Assembly (NCBI GenBank): GCA_916610825.1
Contig: OU744450.1
Location: 26,766,350-26,830,349, forward strand
Origin: Haliclystus octoradiatus
Lineage: Eukaryota > Cnidaria > Staurozoa > Stauromedusae > Haliclystidae
Length of the DNA stretch: 64,000 nt
Direction of reading: 5' to 3'
The notes beneath the pieces are model-generated. The model was given only the letters and a program-made list of their open reading frames with translations. It ran no database searches and was not told where the DNA came from. Below, piece after piece: positions 35,201 to 47,357 of the stretch. Both the position numbers and the translations under genes were made by a program. How positions within the stretch are numbered: the stretch's first letter is position 1; each line of letters opens with the position of its first letter.

Positions 35201-38200
35201 TTAATTAATACCTTTGTTGTGATTTGGTAGAGGACCAATTATTGATTTGTTTATAGTAAGATCAACAAGCATTGATAATGTTTCAATATTAACAGATTTC
35301 TTTCTATGTTTACCAATAAACAAATCCGATGATATACGGGTGTGGCAACCACCGCGTGTTGAAAACAATCGTGTTAATTCTGTGTATAAACCACACGAGG
35401 ATAGAGTTAAATGCAAGATTGAACCAGTAAATATTAACATCGATAATGCGATTAACAACCGGATTGAAAGACGCATTTTAAATAAATAGATGTTGACAAT
35501 AACCGCAGGATTGTCGTCTAATAAATACCCGCGCGGTTAATAATACATCATAGCATAGTTATGATTTCTCTATTTCAACATCTTTCCACGCATACGATAG
35601 CGGACGCCAAATTAATAAGCAGCTAAACTTCTTGCCAGTAAAATCAATTTTCCATCGTTTCATTTTGGCATAAAGGCATTCATAAATATAATTGATTTCT
35701 TCGATTGTGATTAAAATCAAATCAAATGTATTCAGTACAATATTAGCAAAAGTTTATTGAAACAAGGAAAGCAACACACAAAATCATTTTGCATTCACCT
35801 TATTGCCTTTTGTTTGAGATAATTACAGGTGATGCGTGTTAAGATCAAAAGCTCATACGATGTTCATCATCATCATCATCATCTTTATTTATTCAGAATA
35901 TTTTGAAGTACAAACCATAAATTACAGTTCATACAAAATTACAAATAACAAATGCATGCTTTCAGTTTAGATAACAATATGATTTCTATGAGCAGCAGAC
36001 AAGCACCAATTGTTTCTGGCCATTGGCCATCATCAGTACTGCTCAGTGAACAAGGGACTGACTCCGTCTGTTGTTATAGTTACGAGTTACGTCATGTTAA
36101 TTAGCATGATATCTATCGCATATATTTTTATTATTTATTAATGATATTGTTGACTGTTATTGCTGGACTGTACCATGACGAATGTTACAATTTTTTAACC
36201 ACGTCCAATGTTGTTCCTGCATGTCAAATAAGCCATTATCTATGACCGTGAATGCGGTCTGATCGTGGGAGCGATGGTAGGCAACTTTGCATAATTATCC
36301 CTTGAAAAGTAACCGTAATATTTCATTTGATAATTTACAAGTGAAGGAAGTTTGTGATATCGATTGTTTATATGAAATCTAACTTGAACTGACTTGAAAT
36401 AGGGGCAGTTGTCGAAAGCTTTATCATATGTTAAATCTTGTTTTCTGGAAAAAGGTTTCTTTAACGTCAGCTCTATCATAATGTCCATAACCATCTATGT
36501 TCATTTTCACTCGTACCCGACTGTTCAACATAAATACAAAAACTGACAAGTCTATGTTTATCATACATATATGAATTTGTCGTATCTTAAGACTCAGTTA
36601 TACCAAAGATTATAGAATAATTATTGCCTCTTTCTACTTAGGTTTTATAAGCTTTGACCTATAGCTGCTTCCGTTTTTGTACTTTCCATCTTATAATTTC
36701 CAATTTCAAAATTCAATTTAGTAATGTATCATAGAAATTCTATTATACAACGTAATCATTTTACACTGCATGCTTTTAGATGGTTGATATTATGATTATA
36801 ATTCTACATAGTTATACAGCATGGAGCTCTGATATAGACTAAGCTCATTGTTCTAGAACTTCTAGTACACAATCCGATATGATTGTAAATCAAACATGAG
36901 AAAATTCGGTTTATGCGAAAGGCAATCTAAACTCATAGAAATAAATTTGATTGAAAAAGTTCAACCGTAGAAAATCTATATACGAAATTTGTGGATTAGA
37001 AACAGGATTAGGATTGGCCTTCATTCTGTCACTTACTTTCGTCTTTTGCGACAAGATGTGGATGCGTTTCATGAATAGGTTGCCCAATTGGAGATAGACC
37101 ACGCCCACCTCCATCATTAGAATGCCTCAGATCCTCTAGGAGAGCTACAATAGAAACCTATTACAATTATAGCATAAATTTTCATTAAATGACATGACCA
37201 AATAAAGAAGGGAATTCATCTCAATTTATTTTAACTGGATTCTATCTACAGATCCCCTCATTCCAATACAAATTACAGTCAAGGTAGTTGCATGCTCATA
37301 TGATTTAAAATAACGATCGGACATCAATATTATGATTGTAAATGAGCCTTAAACTCACATCAAAACGCATTAAACATTTTTCCAGCAATGGGGCATCTAT
37401 AGGGTTAGGTATCCCTCCAGTAAAACGTGATCCCCAAATTTCTAGATCACCCCTCAGACAGTGTGTGACAAAATGCTTATCGTTCCAAAATCCTAGACTA
37501 GAACAATTTAATCTTTTTAATTTTTTGTCAAGGCTTGGCCTATAAATCAGAAATATAACTATTTTCTTCTGAATTAGTTCTAGCCTTCCGCGATCTAGAA
37601 TCCCCCCATTTGTCGGGCCGAGACTATACAAGTACAGTAGAAACTGTCTATAGAGGCACCCATCCCTAAAAACATCAGGAACATCCATTAAATTCAGTAC
37701 GTTATAATTGACAGTAATCTGTTATAAAAGTTGAGGCTATAAACAGTTGCTACTGTAGTCTATACAAGAGTTGGTCCATGGATCATAACCAATTGATGTA
37801 TCAGTGAATATGTTGGGTGACAAATTAACAAATGATGATGATATACACAAAGTACTGTAGTTTATTTCTCTTATGGCTTCTTAATGTTATATATACTGTA
37901 CCTTCCGCTGGTCTGAAAACCCAATTTTGATCAAATTGTAATGATGCTTTATCTTGCCTCTCTATCTGCCCTGTGGGTGGGATATCATGACATTATAATA
38001 AGACTATAAATATATATAGATAATTGCATACATCAGTCTGATATAATCACAGATTGATAACGCATCTGTTGTTCTCATTGTCACATCAAGCAATTTATCT
38101 TACGATATTCCAACATGAACAATATGATAAATATTTTTCAAAGTCACCAATAATTCATAATATATACAGATGGGGGAAGGGGGGGCGACCACAGATCACA

Positions 38201-39754
38201 AGAAAAAATCTTTCAACGAACAACGCAACTTTCACGAATCATGGTAGCAAAATCTTCAAAATCAAGGACAAATTTCATATCATATTTAATGAGATCTAGG
38301 CTACCTATAAATTTCGAATGATTTGTAGTCTAATACAGTAGCTATAGCAAATTGACTTAACAATTATGACAACTATGGCCTTTATGTCACCTTATTCCTT
38401 TAAATAACTTTCAATATCTAGTTATAACTGCTATAGAAAAACCGTTTTTGAACGAAAAAACCTCAGGGCTGGTACGCAGGCAACCATTGTGTTACCGTGC
38501 AAATTCTGCAAGAAATGCCATACACATGTTCACAATAGGAGTATGTGTAAATTTCCAAAAGTTGCGAGCATAGCGAGCAGGCAATTTATTAACAGTAGCA
38601 AAATCAAATTAATTCATGATATCTATATACAATGAGGAGCTCACAAACAAAGTATAAAAAACATTAAACCCAGAAAGAATGCCGTATGTTGGTTGTACGT
38701 CATCAAATCAACTACATAATCGCTTGTAATTGTCATACATTTTCTGATTTCACGGGAAAATGTGAGAACTTCAATCACAGATCACGTAGAAAAATAATTG
38801 ATTTCAAGAATCACAACACTCCAAACAGCCGATCACGGGTCACGAAAATACCCTTCCCCCCTCGATAAACAACCAGAAAAATAATTGATTTCAAGAATCA
38901 CAACACTCCAAAACAGCCGATCACGGGTCACGAAAATACCCTTCCCCCCTCGATAAACAACCAGCCTTAGTCTCATTAACCTAATGAGTAATTGAGACGG
39001 ACATTAGTAAGTTTGGCGAATATTTTTTTTACTTTAACTTCATGAGAGAAGAAAGCGCCCATGTCTGCTCATAGACTCTCTACCTCAGTAAATCAGAGAC
39101 TTAGTAGAACAGTATAGTAAGACAGCCAGTCTGCAAAGCATGAAAGATGCGCCCCCGAGGTTTAAATTTTTCACGCGATTTCCGCCTCTGAAGCTGCAAC
39201 GTAAATCTGACGTACCCTTAAATCTTAAATCAGTTGCTGAGTTATATATTTTTATTTACATTATGTTTTAACCCTTTATATACCTACACCATTTATTGAT
39301 ATTTCTCTGTACCTTTATGATAAGTAATATTTTATTTTCAGAATTGTTAAGGCCACCATGTCTACATTTAAAAATGTCCTCCTTTGCTTTATTTGCCTGT
39401 TAGCCATTGTGATACATGTATACATACATATATACCTGCCAAAAATGTTTTGAGACAGCCATTTAAATTTATTGGGAAACTTCTAAATGACACTTTCTAC
39501 CAAGTTTCCATTCCCCGCTCATTTATCTTGAATCGGTACTAAACCTTCTTTAAAATACAAAATATCATCCGCGCATCCGCGAAACAATGCAGTCAGGTGT
39601 ATGACATGACAATGAGAATGAGATTATGAGAAATAAGTTTACCTTCAATGCAAGACGCTTTTGTGGAGCACTGCTTTCTGAATAATCCTCGGAGGCAATT
39701 GAATGCTGAAGGAGATACTCCGCGATGCATTGGAGACACTATTGGTCTCCACAT
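29251..39754 (-). CDS. XPNPEP3: XPNPEP3: mitochondrial Xaa-Pro aminopeptidase (M24B)
   Basis: Sixteen exons join in phase to 538 residues (human 507): 39643-39754, 37902-37970, 37037-37144, 34690-34735, 34220-34312, 34063-34136, 33670-33727, 33395-33458, 32966-33125, 32276-32385, 32023-32186, 31246-31396, 30763-30835, 30625-30668, 30108-30268, 29251-29380. The N-terminus ([20 protein letters not shown]) is Arg-rich without acids, like a mitochondrial presequence. [38 protein letters not shown] and [10 protein letters not shown] form the creatinase N-domain. The catalytic domain shows [29 protein letters not shown] (two metal Asp), [10 protein letters not shown] (His), ITIEPGLY (Glu) and GIRIEDN (Glu). 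The enzyme removes N-terminal residues before proline, as in mitochondrial Icp55. The acceptor of exon 30763-30835 appears to be TG rather than AG. It is head to head with PLPP6. Confidence 0.93.
31450..31560 (-). repeat. Dispersed repeat, 'CCTGTTATAGTGGCCACC' family
   Basis: 'CAGTGAAACCCGTGTATAAC', 'GACATTGCAAAAGTGACCAA' and 'GTGACCGTTATAACAGGTTT' in an XPNPEP3 intron. Confidence 0.65.
33770..34010 (-). mobile_element. tRNA-derived SINE, inverse copy
   Basis: Carries 'GACGGTAACGCCCTACCGAA', 'CTCTTTTCGCTTAGAGTAAT', 'GATGTTTTAGATAAAGTCAA' and, at the right, a decayed B box (TTGAACCACAGTCAACCAGA). The central body is shortened relative to 50685-51055. Confidence 0.75.
35015..35476 (-). CDS. 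Candidate small secreted or membrane protein nested in XPNPEP3 intron
   Basis: Two possible exons, 35212-35476 and 35015-35070, join in phase (AAAG/GTATTA donor; pyrimidine-rich CTGAAG acceptor) to a 106-residue protein. It starts [20 protein letters not shown], a clear signal peptide or signal anchor, then has [19 protein letters not shown], with two cysteines 16 residues apart, and [10 protein letters not shown], a Gly followed by a basic cluster as in peptide-hormone precursors. I recognise no family. It could also be the 5' part of a type II membrane protein, since GATC/GTTAGT before the stop may be another donor, or a chance frame: the opposite strand is also open here. No expression evidence. 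Confidence 0.3.
35862..36240 (-). other. Possible LINE 3' tail
   Basis: A (CAT)n run followed by 'CTTTATTTATTCA' at the left looks like the microsatellite and polyadenylation end of an inverse non-LTR element. No reverse transcriptase is visible. An open frame next to it (36240-36494, minus) is protein-like in part ([17 protein letters not shown]) but unrecognised. Confidence 0.3.
37640..37760. repeat. Dispersed repeat 'CAGTAGAAACTGT'
   Basis: 'ACAGTAGAAACTGTCTATAG', 'ATTAAATTCAGTACGTTATA' and 'GCTATAAACAGTTGCTACTG' have inverted ends. It is related to about 15965-16065 in a YPEL5 intron ('GTTAAATTCAGCACATC', 'TATAAACAGTTTCTACAGTA'). Confidence 0.55.
38788..38962. repeat. Two-copy tandem duplication, 87-88 bp unit
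   Basis: Copy 1 is 38788-38874 and copy 2 is 38875-38962. They are identical apart from one extra A in copy 2. It lies in the first XPNPEP3 intron. Confidence 0.92.
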
Positions 39755-39998
39755 ATCAAAATCAAGCAAGGTATAAATGAAACACTGGAAACAGTTTGTA
39801 AGATAAAATTAAAAAGCTAAACTATATGTTTGAGAATAATGGAATTTTGATCACAATGCCGTCCTGTTTGCACCGTCTCGCCTGCAAAATCGTAATAAAG
39901 GAATAACGAGACTACTCTAAGTCTTAAGAAAAAAAAACATTATACTGAAATTGATAGTTGCATTATTTAACTATATCTATCTACTGATATCGACTATA
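39755..39998. promoter_or_regulatory. Divergent promoter XPNPEP3/PLPP6
   Basis: 244 bp between start codons. It contains an A-rich run just before PLPP6; no specific element is assigned. Confidence 0.55.
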
Positions 39999-40661
39999 AT
40001 GGGAAAGGAAGAGCATAAAACTGCGGGAGAAAATCAACTTTTAAACACAATTTCTGATTGGGATAAGAATTTATCTTCAAAATTAGCCATTGGAGTAACT
40101 GGTCGGTCTACACAAAGTAAGAAGATCCGTGCAATTTGTTGGCTGCTAGAATGGAGTGGACACGGCGAACCTTGGTTATTGTTTTGTGCTTTACTACTAT
40201 GGTTAACACGTAAAACTGGTTCATATAGCTCAGATTACTATTTCGAGTATGGATCACGATTATTATTTGCATTAATATTTGATTTAATTGTTCTATGTTG
40301 TGCGAAATTAATGTTTAGACGCAAAAGACCTTGTTACAATGACAGAAAATCACAAATTGTTATTGTAGCTGTTGATGAATTTTCATTCCCATCTGGGCAT
40401 ACAACACGTGCATTCATGCTACTATATTTATTTTTTGCTTGGCAATTTAATATCAATTTAACTTTGATTACATCTGCTATTACCTGGGCAGTTTGTCTTG
40501 GTATTTCCAGAGTGGTTCTTGGCAGACATCATGTGTTAGATGTTGTGGCTGGTGCATTGTTAGGTTTATTTGAAGCGTATATGTTTATATGGCTTAGAGC
40601 TAATCACCAAACATTTAAAAATATTACAGAACTTAAGTGGTCGCAGGTTACAGTTACATAG
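39999..40661 (+). CDS. PLPP6: PLPP6-like polyisoprenoid diphosphate/phospholipid phosphatase
   Basis: An intronless frame of 220 residues from MGKEEH. An upstream in-frame ATG at 39951 would add 16 hydrophobic residues and is less likely because the family has a cytosolic N-terminus. The three PAP2 phosphatase signatures are present: KLMFRRKRP (103-111), PSGH (131-134) and SRVVLGRHHVLD (170-181, nucleophile-region His 177). Hydrophobic segments at about 47-69, 84-104, 137-150, 153-169 and 180-198 span the ER membrane. EWSGHGEPWLL matches the vertebrate EISGHGIPWLL. The family dephosphorylates presqualene diphosphate and related isoprenoid diphosphates. The human gene is also intronless. It lacks the long disordered N-terminus of the human enzyme. 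Head to head with XPNPEP3. Confidence 0.92.
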   Translation: MGKEEHKTAGENQLLNTISDWDKNLSSKLAIGVTGRSTQSKKIRAICWLLEWSGHGEPWLLFCALLLWLTRKTGSYSSDYYFEYGSRLLFALIFDLIVLCCAKLMFRRKRPCYNDRKSQIVIVAVDEFSFPSGHTTRAFMLLYLFFAWQFNINLTLITSAITWAVCLGISRVVLGRHHVLDVVAGALLGLFEAYMFIWLRANHQTFKNITELKWSQVTVT

Positions 40662-41916
40662 CTAATAGAATAATTTGTAAATATTAACAAAATGTAATAT
40701 TGAAACCTGAACATGTCCACCTTTTAGCCTATAAAACACACACATTTTAAATAACTTTCACATTTAGAAAATTTTACAATATCTGCACAAAACATACCCT
40801 TTTAGGACTACATTGTTTTAATCTGATTTCAAACAAGAAAATGATAATTCCATGTTTTTTAAACCTGTGTTTTAGATGAAAATATAACAAAAAATTTAAT
40901 ATGATACAACATATTCTGTGACAGGGTAGTAGTATAAACCAGATCCATCTATCTGTAATAGATAGATCGATGGCTCTGGTATCAACCATGGTGTAACATG
41001 ATCAAGTGCGATTCGAATAAGTGAATTGATTAGAAGACCTCTGTTTGATACCCTGTAAATTGTTTCGTGGTCACATCATTGGTATAAAGTTTTGGATAAG
41101 TGAAACGTCAGTGAATTAAATGAAATAATAATTGTTGGAAATTCTGATATACGCTATGAAGAATCAAAAATGACCTTATCAGAAAAGCGGGTTACACTGT
41201 ATGTTCTAGGAGTAGACAGTGCTGATCAACTTCAGCTTGAGATCCATTCAAGTACAACCAATCGCAACACTTTTGAATGCGTTTTGCAACAAAACAAAAT
41301 CATCAACTAGGCCTACGTGTACAAATACAAAAGATCAACAACAAATGCATCGTCTGTTTGACTAACTGTGATTGAGTAATCTATACACACTGGACAGCCA
41401 AACAAATGGTCACATTCCAAACTAAAGATTTTGCTGATACTTTAGATTATGTTTCGATCAACAATATCAAAATATATAGCTTCTCTTTCAAATTGTGTTC
41501 CTTGGAAATTAAAGCAGACAACAAAATATGGGTTGATCTATCAAAACTAAATTTAATAATATAATTGCTAAACCCAAATGCACACCGAAACGCACTCTTG
41601 TTTAAACATATACAAATTTTACAAGAAGAAAAAAGTTTCAAAATGATAGAAAGAACTATCTATCTACAAAAATGTTGAAGATTTTATTGTTCAACCATGT
41701 TGATTATGGCTTCAGCGATGACATCATAAAACGGTTTGATGCCATGTACAACTGGCAGTGGTTATGCATTTTTAGCAGGAAGCAATGCCTGCAACGACCC
41801 AATCTCATTATATTTACAATAGTAATCAATTTGAATTGTCTGGGAAAGCCATATGCATGTGACATGACAGCGTAGCTCTAGCTGAGTCGAAAATAAGTCC
41901 TGTTAGCAAAACCATG
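40662..41916. other. Convergent intergenic gap PLPP6/ADAM10
   Basis: 1.25 kb holding the 3' UTRs of both genes. No further coding region or repeat family recognised. Confidence 0.5.
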
Positions 41917-44900
41917 TTACATCATTGGTATAGATTCGTCTCTTCTTGGACGACTTCTGCTTCTTCCACCGATTGTACGTCTTGGTTCTCGTAATTCAAG
42001 TTCTGGGTTACTGCTTGGTGTAAATGCTTGACAGTAATAAACAAATGCAAACATCAAACCTAATACAATCGGAATACCAACAAGGAATGTCCACCAATGA
42101 CGTTTCACCCAATCAGAGAAACCTTGAAAAATAAAACGATAGATTAGTTTAGTTGACCATACTAACTCATGGAGACTATAATTATAAACATATTGTAACT
42201 GACAAGTACAACTAACCACTCAAATAATAAAAATGTCATTCATTATTTCATTTTGAAAATTTTGTAGGTCTATCGTCTCGATCTACCTAACAATTATTTT
42301 CTATTTAATCAAATAACTTCCAAATATCCTCATTATGGAAGGTAGGATGAGAGTTTCTGTATGGATGATGGAAAATAGAATTCAGTTTTCTGTGGGGATG
42401 CTTATAATTTCGCACAAACGAAGAGCATTTACAATCATTCCTCTGAGTGAAAAAAGAGCAACTTGTCTAGAAATAGAAGAGCGCCACATGTGCCTTCTTC
42501 AGCAGTGAGATACTGTCTGGATTACTTTTGTGAAAAGATGGAATATTTACTGTACAAATAGACCACCAGAGTCACTAGACATTAGACAATGCTACCAAAG
42601 TATGACTGTGGACTGTGTATCATTCAACATGGATAGGCAAGCATATATAACGCCTAATCAATATCATGTCTCTTTTATCGCAGTCATTAATCTCGAAATT
42701 AGCTTTATGCAGGGATATTAACTAAGTTGGACTGTATCATTCCAGTAAAACTTACCCCTGAAAGTAAAGAAGGTCTTGTACAGTGATCTTAGTGGTCCAT
42801 CCCTATCAATCATTTGACAGAACCCAAGAGAGTCACAGTATCCCTCTGATTCTAAGCATGGCGAACCTGCCGTTTGATTTAATACTTTGCTATTCTGTTG
42901 AAGAATACAAAATAGATAAAGTCACATAGGATAATGTTTGAACAGGCTAAAGTCAGGTACGACCAACAAGCAGATTAAAATAACTGAAAATTATGCAATG
43001 ATGTGGTGAATGAAAGAGAATTTAGTAAATTTACTTACAGAATTGAATTCGTGCCAAGGTTTACATTTCTTCTCGTGCATACAACAAACATAGCAATCAC
43101 GCTCGTTACCAGCACATGCGCATGGTTCAAGATTGACAGAAAGACAACGTGAACCAGTACAGTAACCAGAGATACAAACACCACTACCATCATCACATAA
43201 CGTTTTGTTTTGTCGAGGTAGTATAGCTGGACAATCAGGGCGGTCACCTAGGCAATGGCTTTCAGGTAAGCAATCAGTTGGATCAGCACACCTTTGACCC
43301 TCTTGTTGATAACGACATGTCATGTTATTACAACAAGCACCTTGAATATGAAATATAAAATCATATTTTATATCAGATAATTATACCAATAACCAAAGCA
43401 ACTGGGATACTATTCAACTATGAAATCTCTACATATAGAGCTAATAACTGCATGACAAAATAACATTTATACAGGCTCAGCAGTCAGCAGGGTGGTTCAA
43501 AATATGGAGGATTTGAGACTGAGAGTTCAGGAAGGCTAGCACAAATTCAGAAGGAAGGAAATAGTTGTATTCAAGCTCTATAAGCATGAGGCATATAATT
43601 TGCTTTCGTTTCTTCAGAAGATTTAAAAAATCTTAAATGATTTCATCACATCAAAAAGTTTGGGAAGCAACAATAGAATCCTGGATGGAAAAATGTTTTA
43701 TCGAAGCATGGGACCCAGGGAACTTTTGTTACAAAATGGCACATCTACATATAATTAATCACCTTGGCTTGGACTGCATTGATAAGCAATGTTTCTCAAT
43801 CTGCATGGGTCTGTTCCGAGATCGACACCAACTCCAGCATTTTCTTTAGAGATACCAGCTGGCGTACAACAGATATCCGTACATGTTGTCACATCTCCGC
43901 AATCGCATTCTTCTCCCCATTCAATAACACCGTTACCACATAATGCTTCTGTTATGTCTATAAAACAACCATTGAGTGGATCGATACCTTTCCAATCTAT
44001 AAAAACAAAACAAAATCATTTAATACTTCAACTAAAAGAATCAGCAGCAGGGTCCGACAAAGTCCGGAAACTTGGAAACCTAGTTTGCGGAAGGCCAGCA
44101 AAATTCAGAAAGAAAAGGCAAAATGCTGGATATAAACCCAACATAAAGCTTCGATTTTACGTTTTTATGTCAGTAAAATTACTCGAAAGTTTATCTAAAA
44201 ATCTAAAGTTTGCGGAAGGTAAAACATTTTGTCGGACCCTGATCAGCAGGTTGTCTTATTGTCAGCGACTTGAGAGATATTATAATTACAACTATCAACT
44301 TTTGACAGCATCATGTTTACATGTGTGGCTATAAATAGAAAGACTAAAAATCAGTCCAAGATTTAATTAATAACAAATATTGAACCAGACTGAGAAAATA
44401 TCAAATTTTCCATAAAATTGGAATTCAAAAAATTGGAATTTTAAAATATCCTGAAGAATAATTATCAAAAATGACTGATATGAACTGTACTGAATAGCAC
44501 AAACTAACTTCAAATGAAGACAAATTTGAATTCCACTATCTATACCTATAATTGAAAGTCTGCATGTGTATGTCCAGTTGTCCGCAGTTAAGAGTGTTAG
44601 TTATATATTCATCTTTTAGTCATCGATTAACAGGTCAGTACGAAAATCGATCAATTTGATTGTTGGTCAAACAGCGGTCAATTCTAGGTTGTATTGACCG
44701 AACCATGTTTTGTAGACGTTAATGGCGGACAGACGCAACAGATAATTGCATAATTTTTGATGCATTTAATTTCATGTTATGGTAATATGTTCCAAAATTG
44801 ATCTGTTTATCATTGACTAAAACTGTTATTGATCTCAGGCCTGACTATCAGCCAATACTCACCTCGCCTTCAGTAACTGATAATCAGTAAATGTTAATTA

Positions 44901-47357
44901 ATGTTGATGTTTAACACAGAGAAGGGATGTGGAGCACTGTAAACTAACTTGATACTTCATAAAGAGTTGTAATGGGTTAATTCAATGTCAGTAGAGTAAA
45001 AGGATTATAGAAAATGGAAGTACTGTATGTAAAAATATAACTTACTGATAACAGGAACCATTTCACTGATACTACATTGAGAAAATACTTTATTGTTTGG
45101 TAAATATCCTGTCGTAGCTTTGTCATACATAATGAAGTTGCCCTTCGGAGAACCAGGTTGACACCCATCCGGATCATGCTAAACAGAACAAATTGGTGGA
45201 AATTACGATTAATCAAACAGATATCATATCAATAGATCGATCATTACAGCATTCCAGACTGGTTGTTGTCTAGGTGATCTAAGATGAAAGAAAGGGGCTG
45301 AAAAGAAAGAGGGGATCAGACTACTATTGATGATAGTTTTTGACAATGTATCTTTGTTTCATGATCAGTTTGTCGACTTTTGTTAGTATGTTTCTGAGCT
45401 ATATTGAGCTTCATAATGCATAGTCAAGACGTGTTTCATGTTATTTAGAGGATATATCATGCATATATTCGTAGAATTTGACTAGTTTTAAAGAAAAGGG
45501 TAGACAAGTTGACATGTTGGTGAGTTGACTTTTCTCACATGGCCGAAATGCTCTCCTTAAAATTCAATTGAAGTATTGTGCGTCGATTCCATAGCTAAAA
45601 TAACAATAGGAGTGTACATTTAGATTATGACGAATGCATAGAGAAAACTTTACAGAATGAATGATTGTTTTCTTAGAAGTTCGCAGCTGTAAATACAGAA
45701 AATAAATTTTTAAATGCTCAATGAAATTTCTCTTGAGGCGGATTTCTTTAGCGACCAATGTGATAGATTTAATAATACCAGATTTAAATATTTACATGAA
45801 TTGATCCTTTTATTTGGGTGTTAATGACTTTGTTTATTTCAACATTTCAACTTCACCGTGAGTTTTTCTCAAACAACAGGTTTTCGTTTCTCAAATTGAG
45901 TTGTGTTGATTTTGTGGTTGGAAAATAAAGGCGCTCAAAGTCTGAAACGATTAAGCGGCAACAACCTGAAATATGGAATTACTTCACAAACTAACTAGTG
46001 GCTCAAATGGACTTGAAACAATAATTTCGACGCTGAGGTAGCAAACAATGCTAGCTCAATAATCAACAAGACAGGTAAAAAACAGTAAACAACGTGTGAA
46101 CATGAGAACGCACGCAAGAACCAGCGGCGCAGAAAAAATTCGTACAATTTTCAAACCGCATCGATCGTATGATAATAAAAATAAAACACTTACCTTCGCT
46201 CCAAATGCATGGCCTAACTCATGAGCAAGTGTTATTTCTGTAACTGCTGGCGGTGAATCTCTTCCGTATAGTTTGAATGTAACAAGACCAGTGTTATAAC
46301 TTCTTTGCTTCCCAGCAAAACTTGCAAACGGTTCACAAATACCGCCGGCTTGTCCCCAAGCATATCCAATCCAAGCAAGGCCAACAACTCCGTTATCGAA
46401 TGTTCTATCAGTGAATAAGAACGCTTCACAAGCAGGGGCATGATTAAATTGCGAGAAACGGTCAAGCAAATCTTCAACAGATATATATTCAGGTTTTAAT
46501 TGCTCTGGTACATCGTAGTCATCATAAATGACAATGTGCTGAACTCTGAAGCCGATACTCTGTGGATTGTACGAGCGGTCAATGTCTGTCAAATTGAAAG
46601 TTTGATTTCTAAAAACATATTCGACGGCTTTATAATGATTAATCATTTGTATTAATGCACCTTCCTTATTAATAAAGCGACGTGTAAAAGTTTGATCAGC
46701 AACTAGTTTCAAACCACAAGTGTTTTTATTACGATTTTTAACGCCGCGGCGGTATCTTTCCCTTGCCGATTCTTTTCTGTTTGTATGTTTGTGCTCCAAA
46801 TGATTTCGTTCACTTTTCATAGCCGGTGGAATACGCTTTTCTGCATCAGGGAAATTAATTTCATATTCAACATCGCTTGATTTATAAATAACGGAATGAA
46901 AATCAGGCTCATTATCAAAATACCGGTGAGAAGGTTCGACATGATATTCATCGCCCATGACTTTTATCTTTCCTTCAAATTGTCCATTGACAATACTTCC
47001 ATGAGCAAAACTGGGGTAACGTCCGATAACTTCTCCTTCGAAAAACTTACCAGGGTCAAACTTAATTTTTTCGCCATTGCCAGTTTCAACTTTATAGTCT
47101 GTTGTAAAGATGCTATTATCTCTTCGCAAACGAACACGAAAATTGTGTCCAAAAGCATCAAATCTAATATCAACAGCAACCGTTGGAAAAGGAGATGATG
47201 CAGCTCTTCTTGCACGGGAGTGAACTTCTTTCAAATTATAATGAAGCGGCTCAAAATGAGTAATGAAACTGTTCAAAGAACGCTTTTCCACACCATAACA
47301 AGATGCAATAATACAAATTAATGGAACTATATAAATATATAATGATCTCTTCTCCAT
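41917..47357 (-). CDS. ADAM10: ADAM10 (Kuzbanian) membrane metalloprotease
   Basis: Six exons join to 725 residues (human 748): 46194-47357, 45046-45178, 43763-43996, 43039-43340, 42756-42894, 41917-42122. Order: signal peptide (1-22); prodomain ending at a furin-type RERYRR (199-204); catalytic domain with FLFTDRTFDNGVVGLAWIG and the zinc motif HELGHAFGAKH (379-389), whose last His comes from the second exon; disintegrin domain with CGNGVIEWGEECDCG; Cys-rich domain with CMHEKKC; and a transmembrane helix (WWTFLVGIPIVLGLMFAFVY) followed by TPSSNPEL as in human. The short tail is Arg-rich (RSRSRPRR), resembling the ER-retention Arg cluster of ADAM10. It sheds Notch, cadherins and other ectodomains. 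Head to head with SKIV2L. Confidence 0.96.

Noticed and set aside
37305-37688. 127-residue minus-strand frame in an XPNPEP3 intron
   Set aside because: No recognisable motif, no splice partner in phase, and it overlaps a dispersed repeat.
39951-39998. Upstream ATG of PLPP6
   Set aside because: It would add a hydrophobic 16-residue stretch before the cytosolic N-terminus; the ATG at 39999 is preferred, though the longer form cannot be excluded.
43789-44334. 181-residue plus-strand frame
   Set aside because: Its first part is antisense to the ADAM10 disintegrin exon, the rest is intron with repeat-like sequence.
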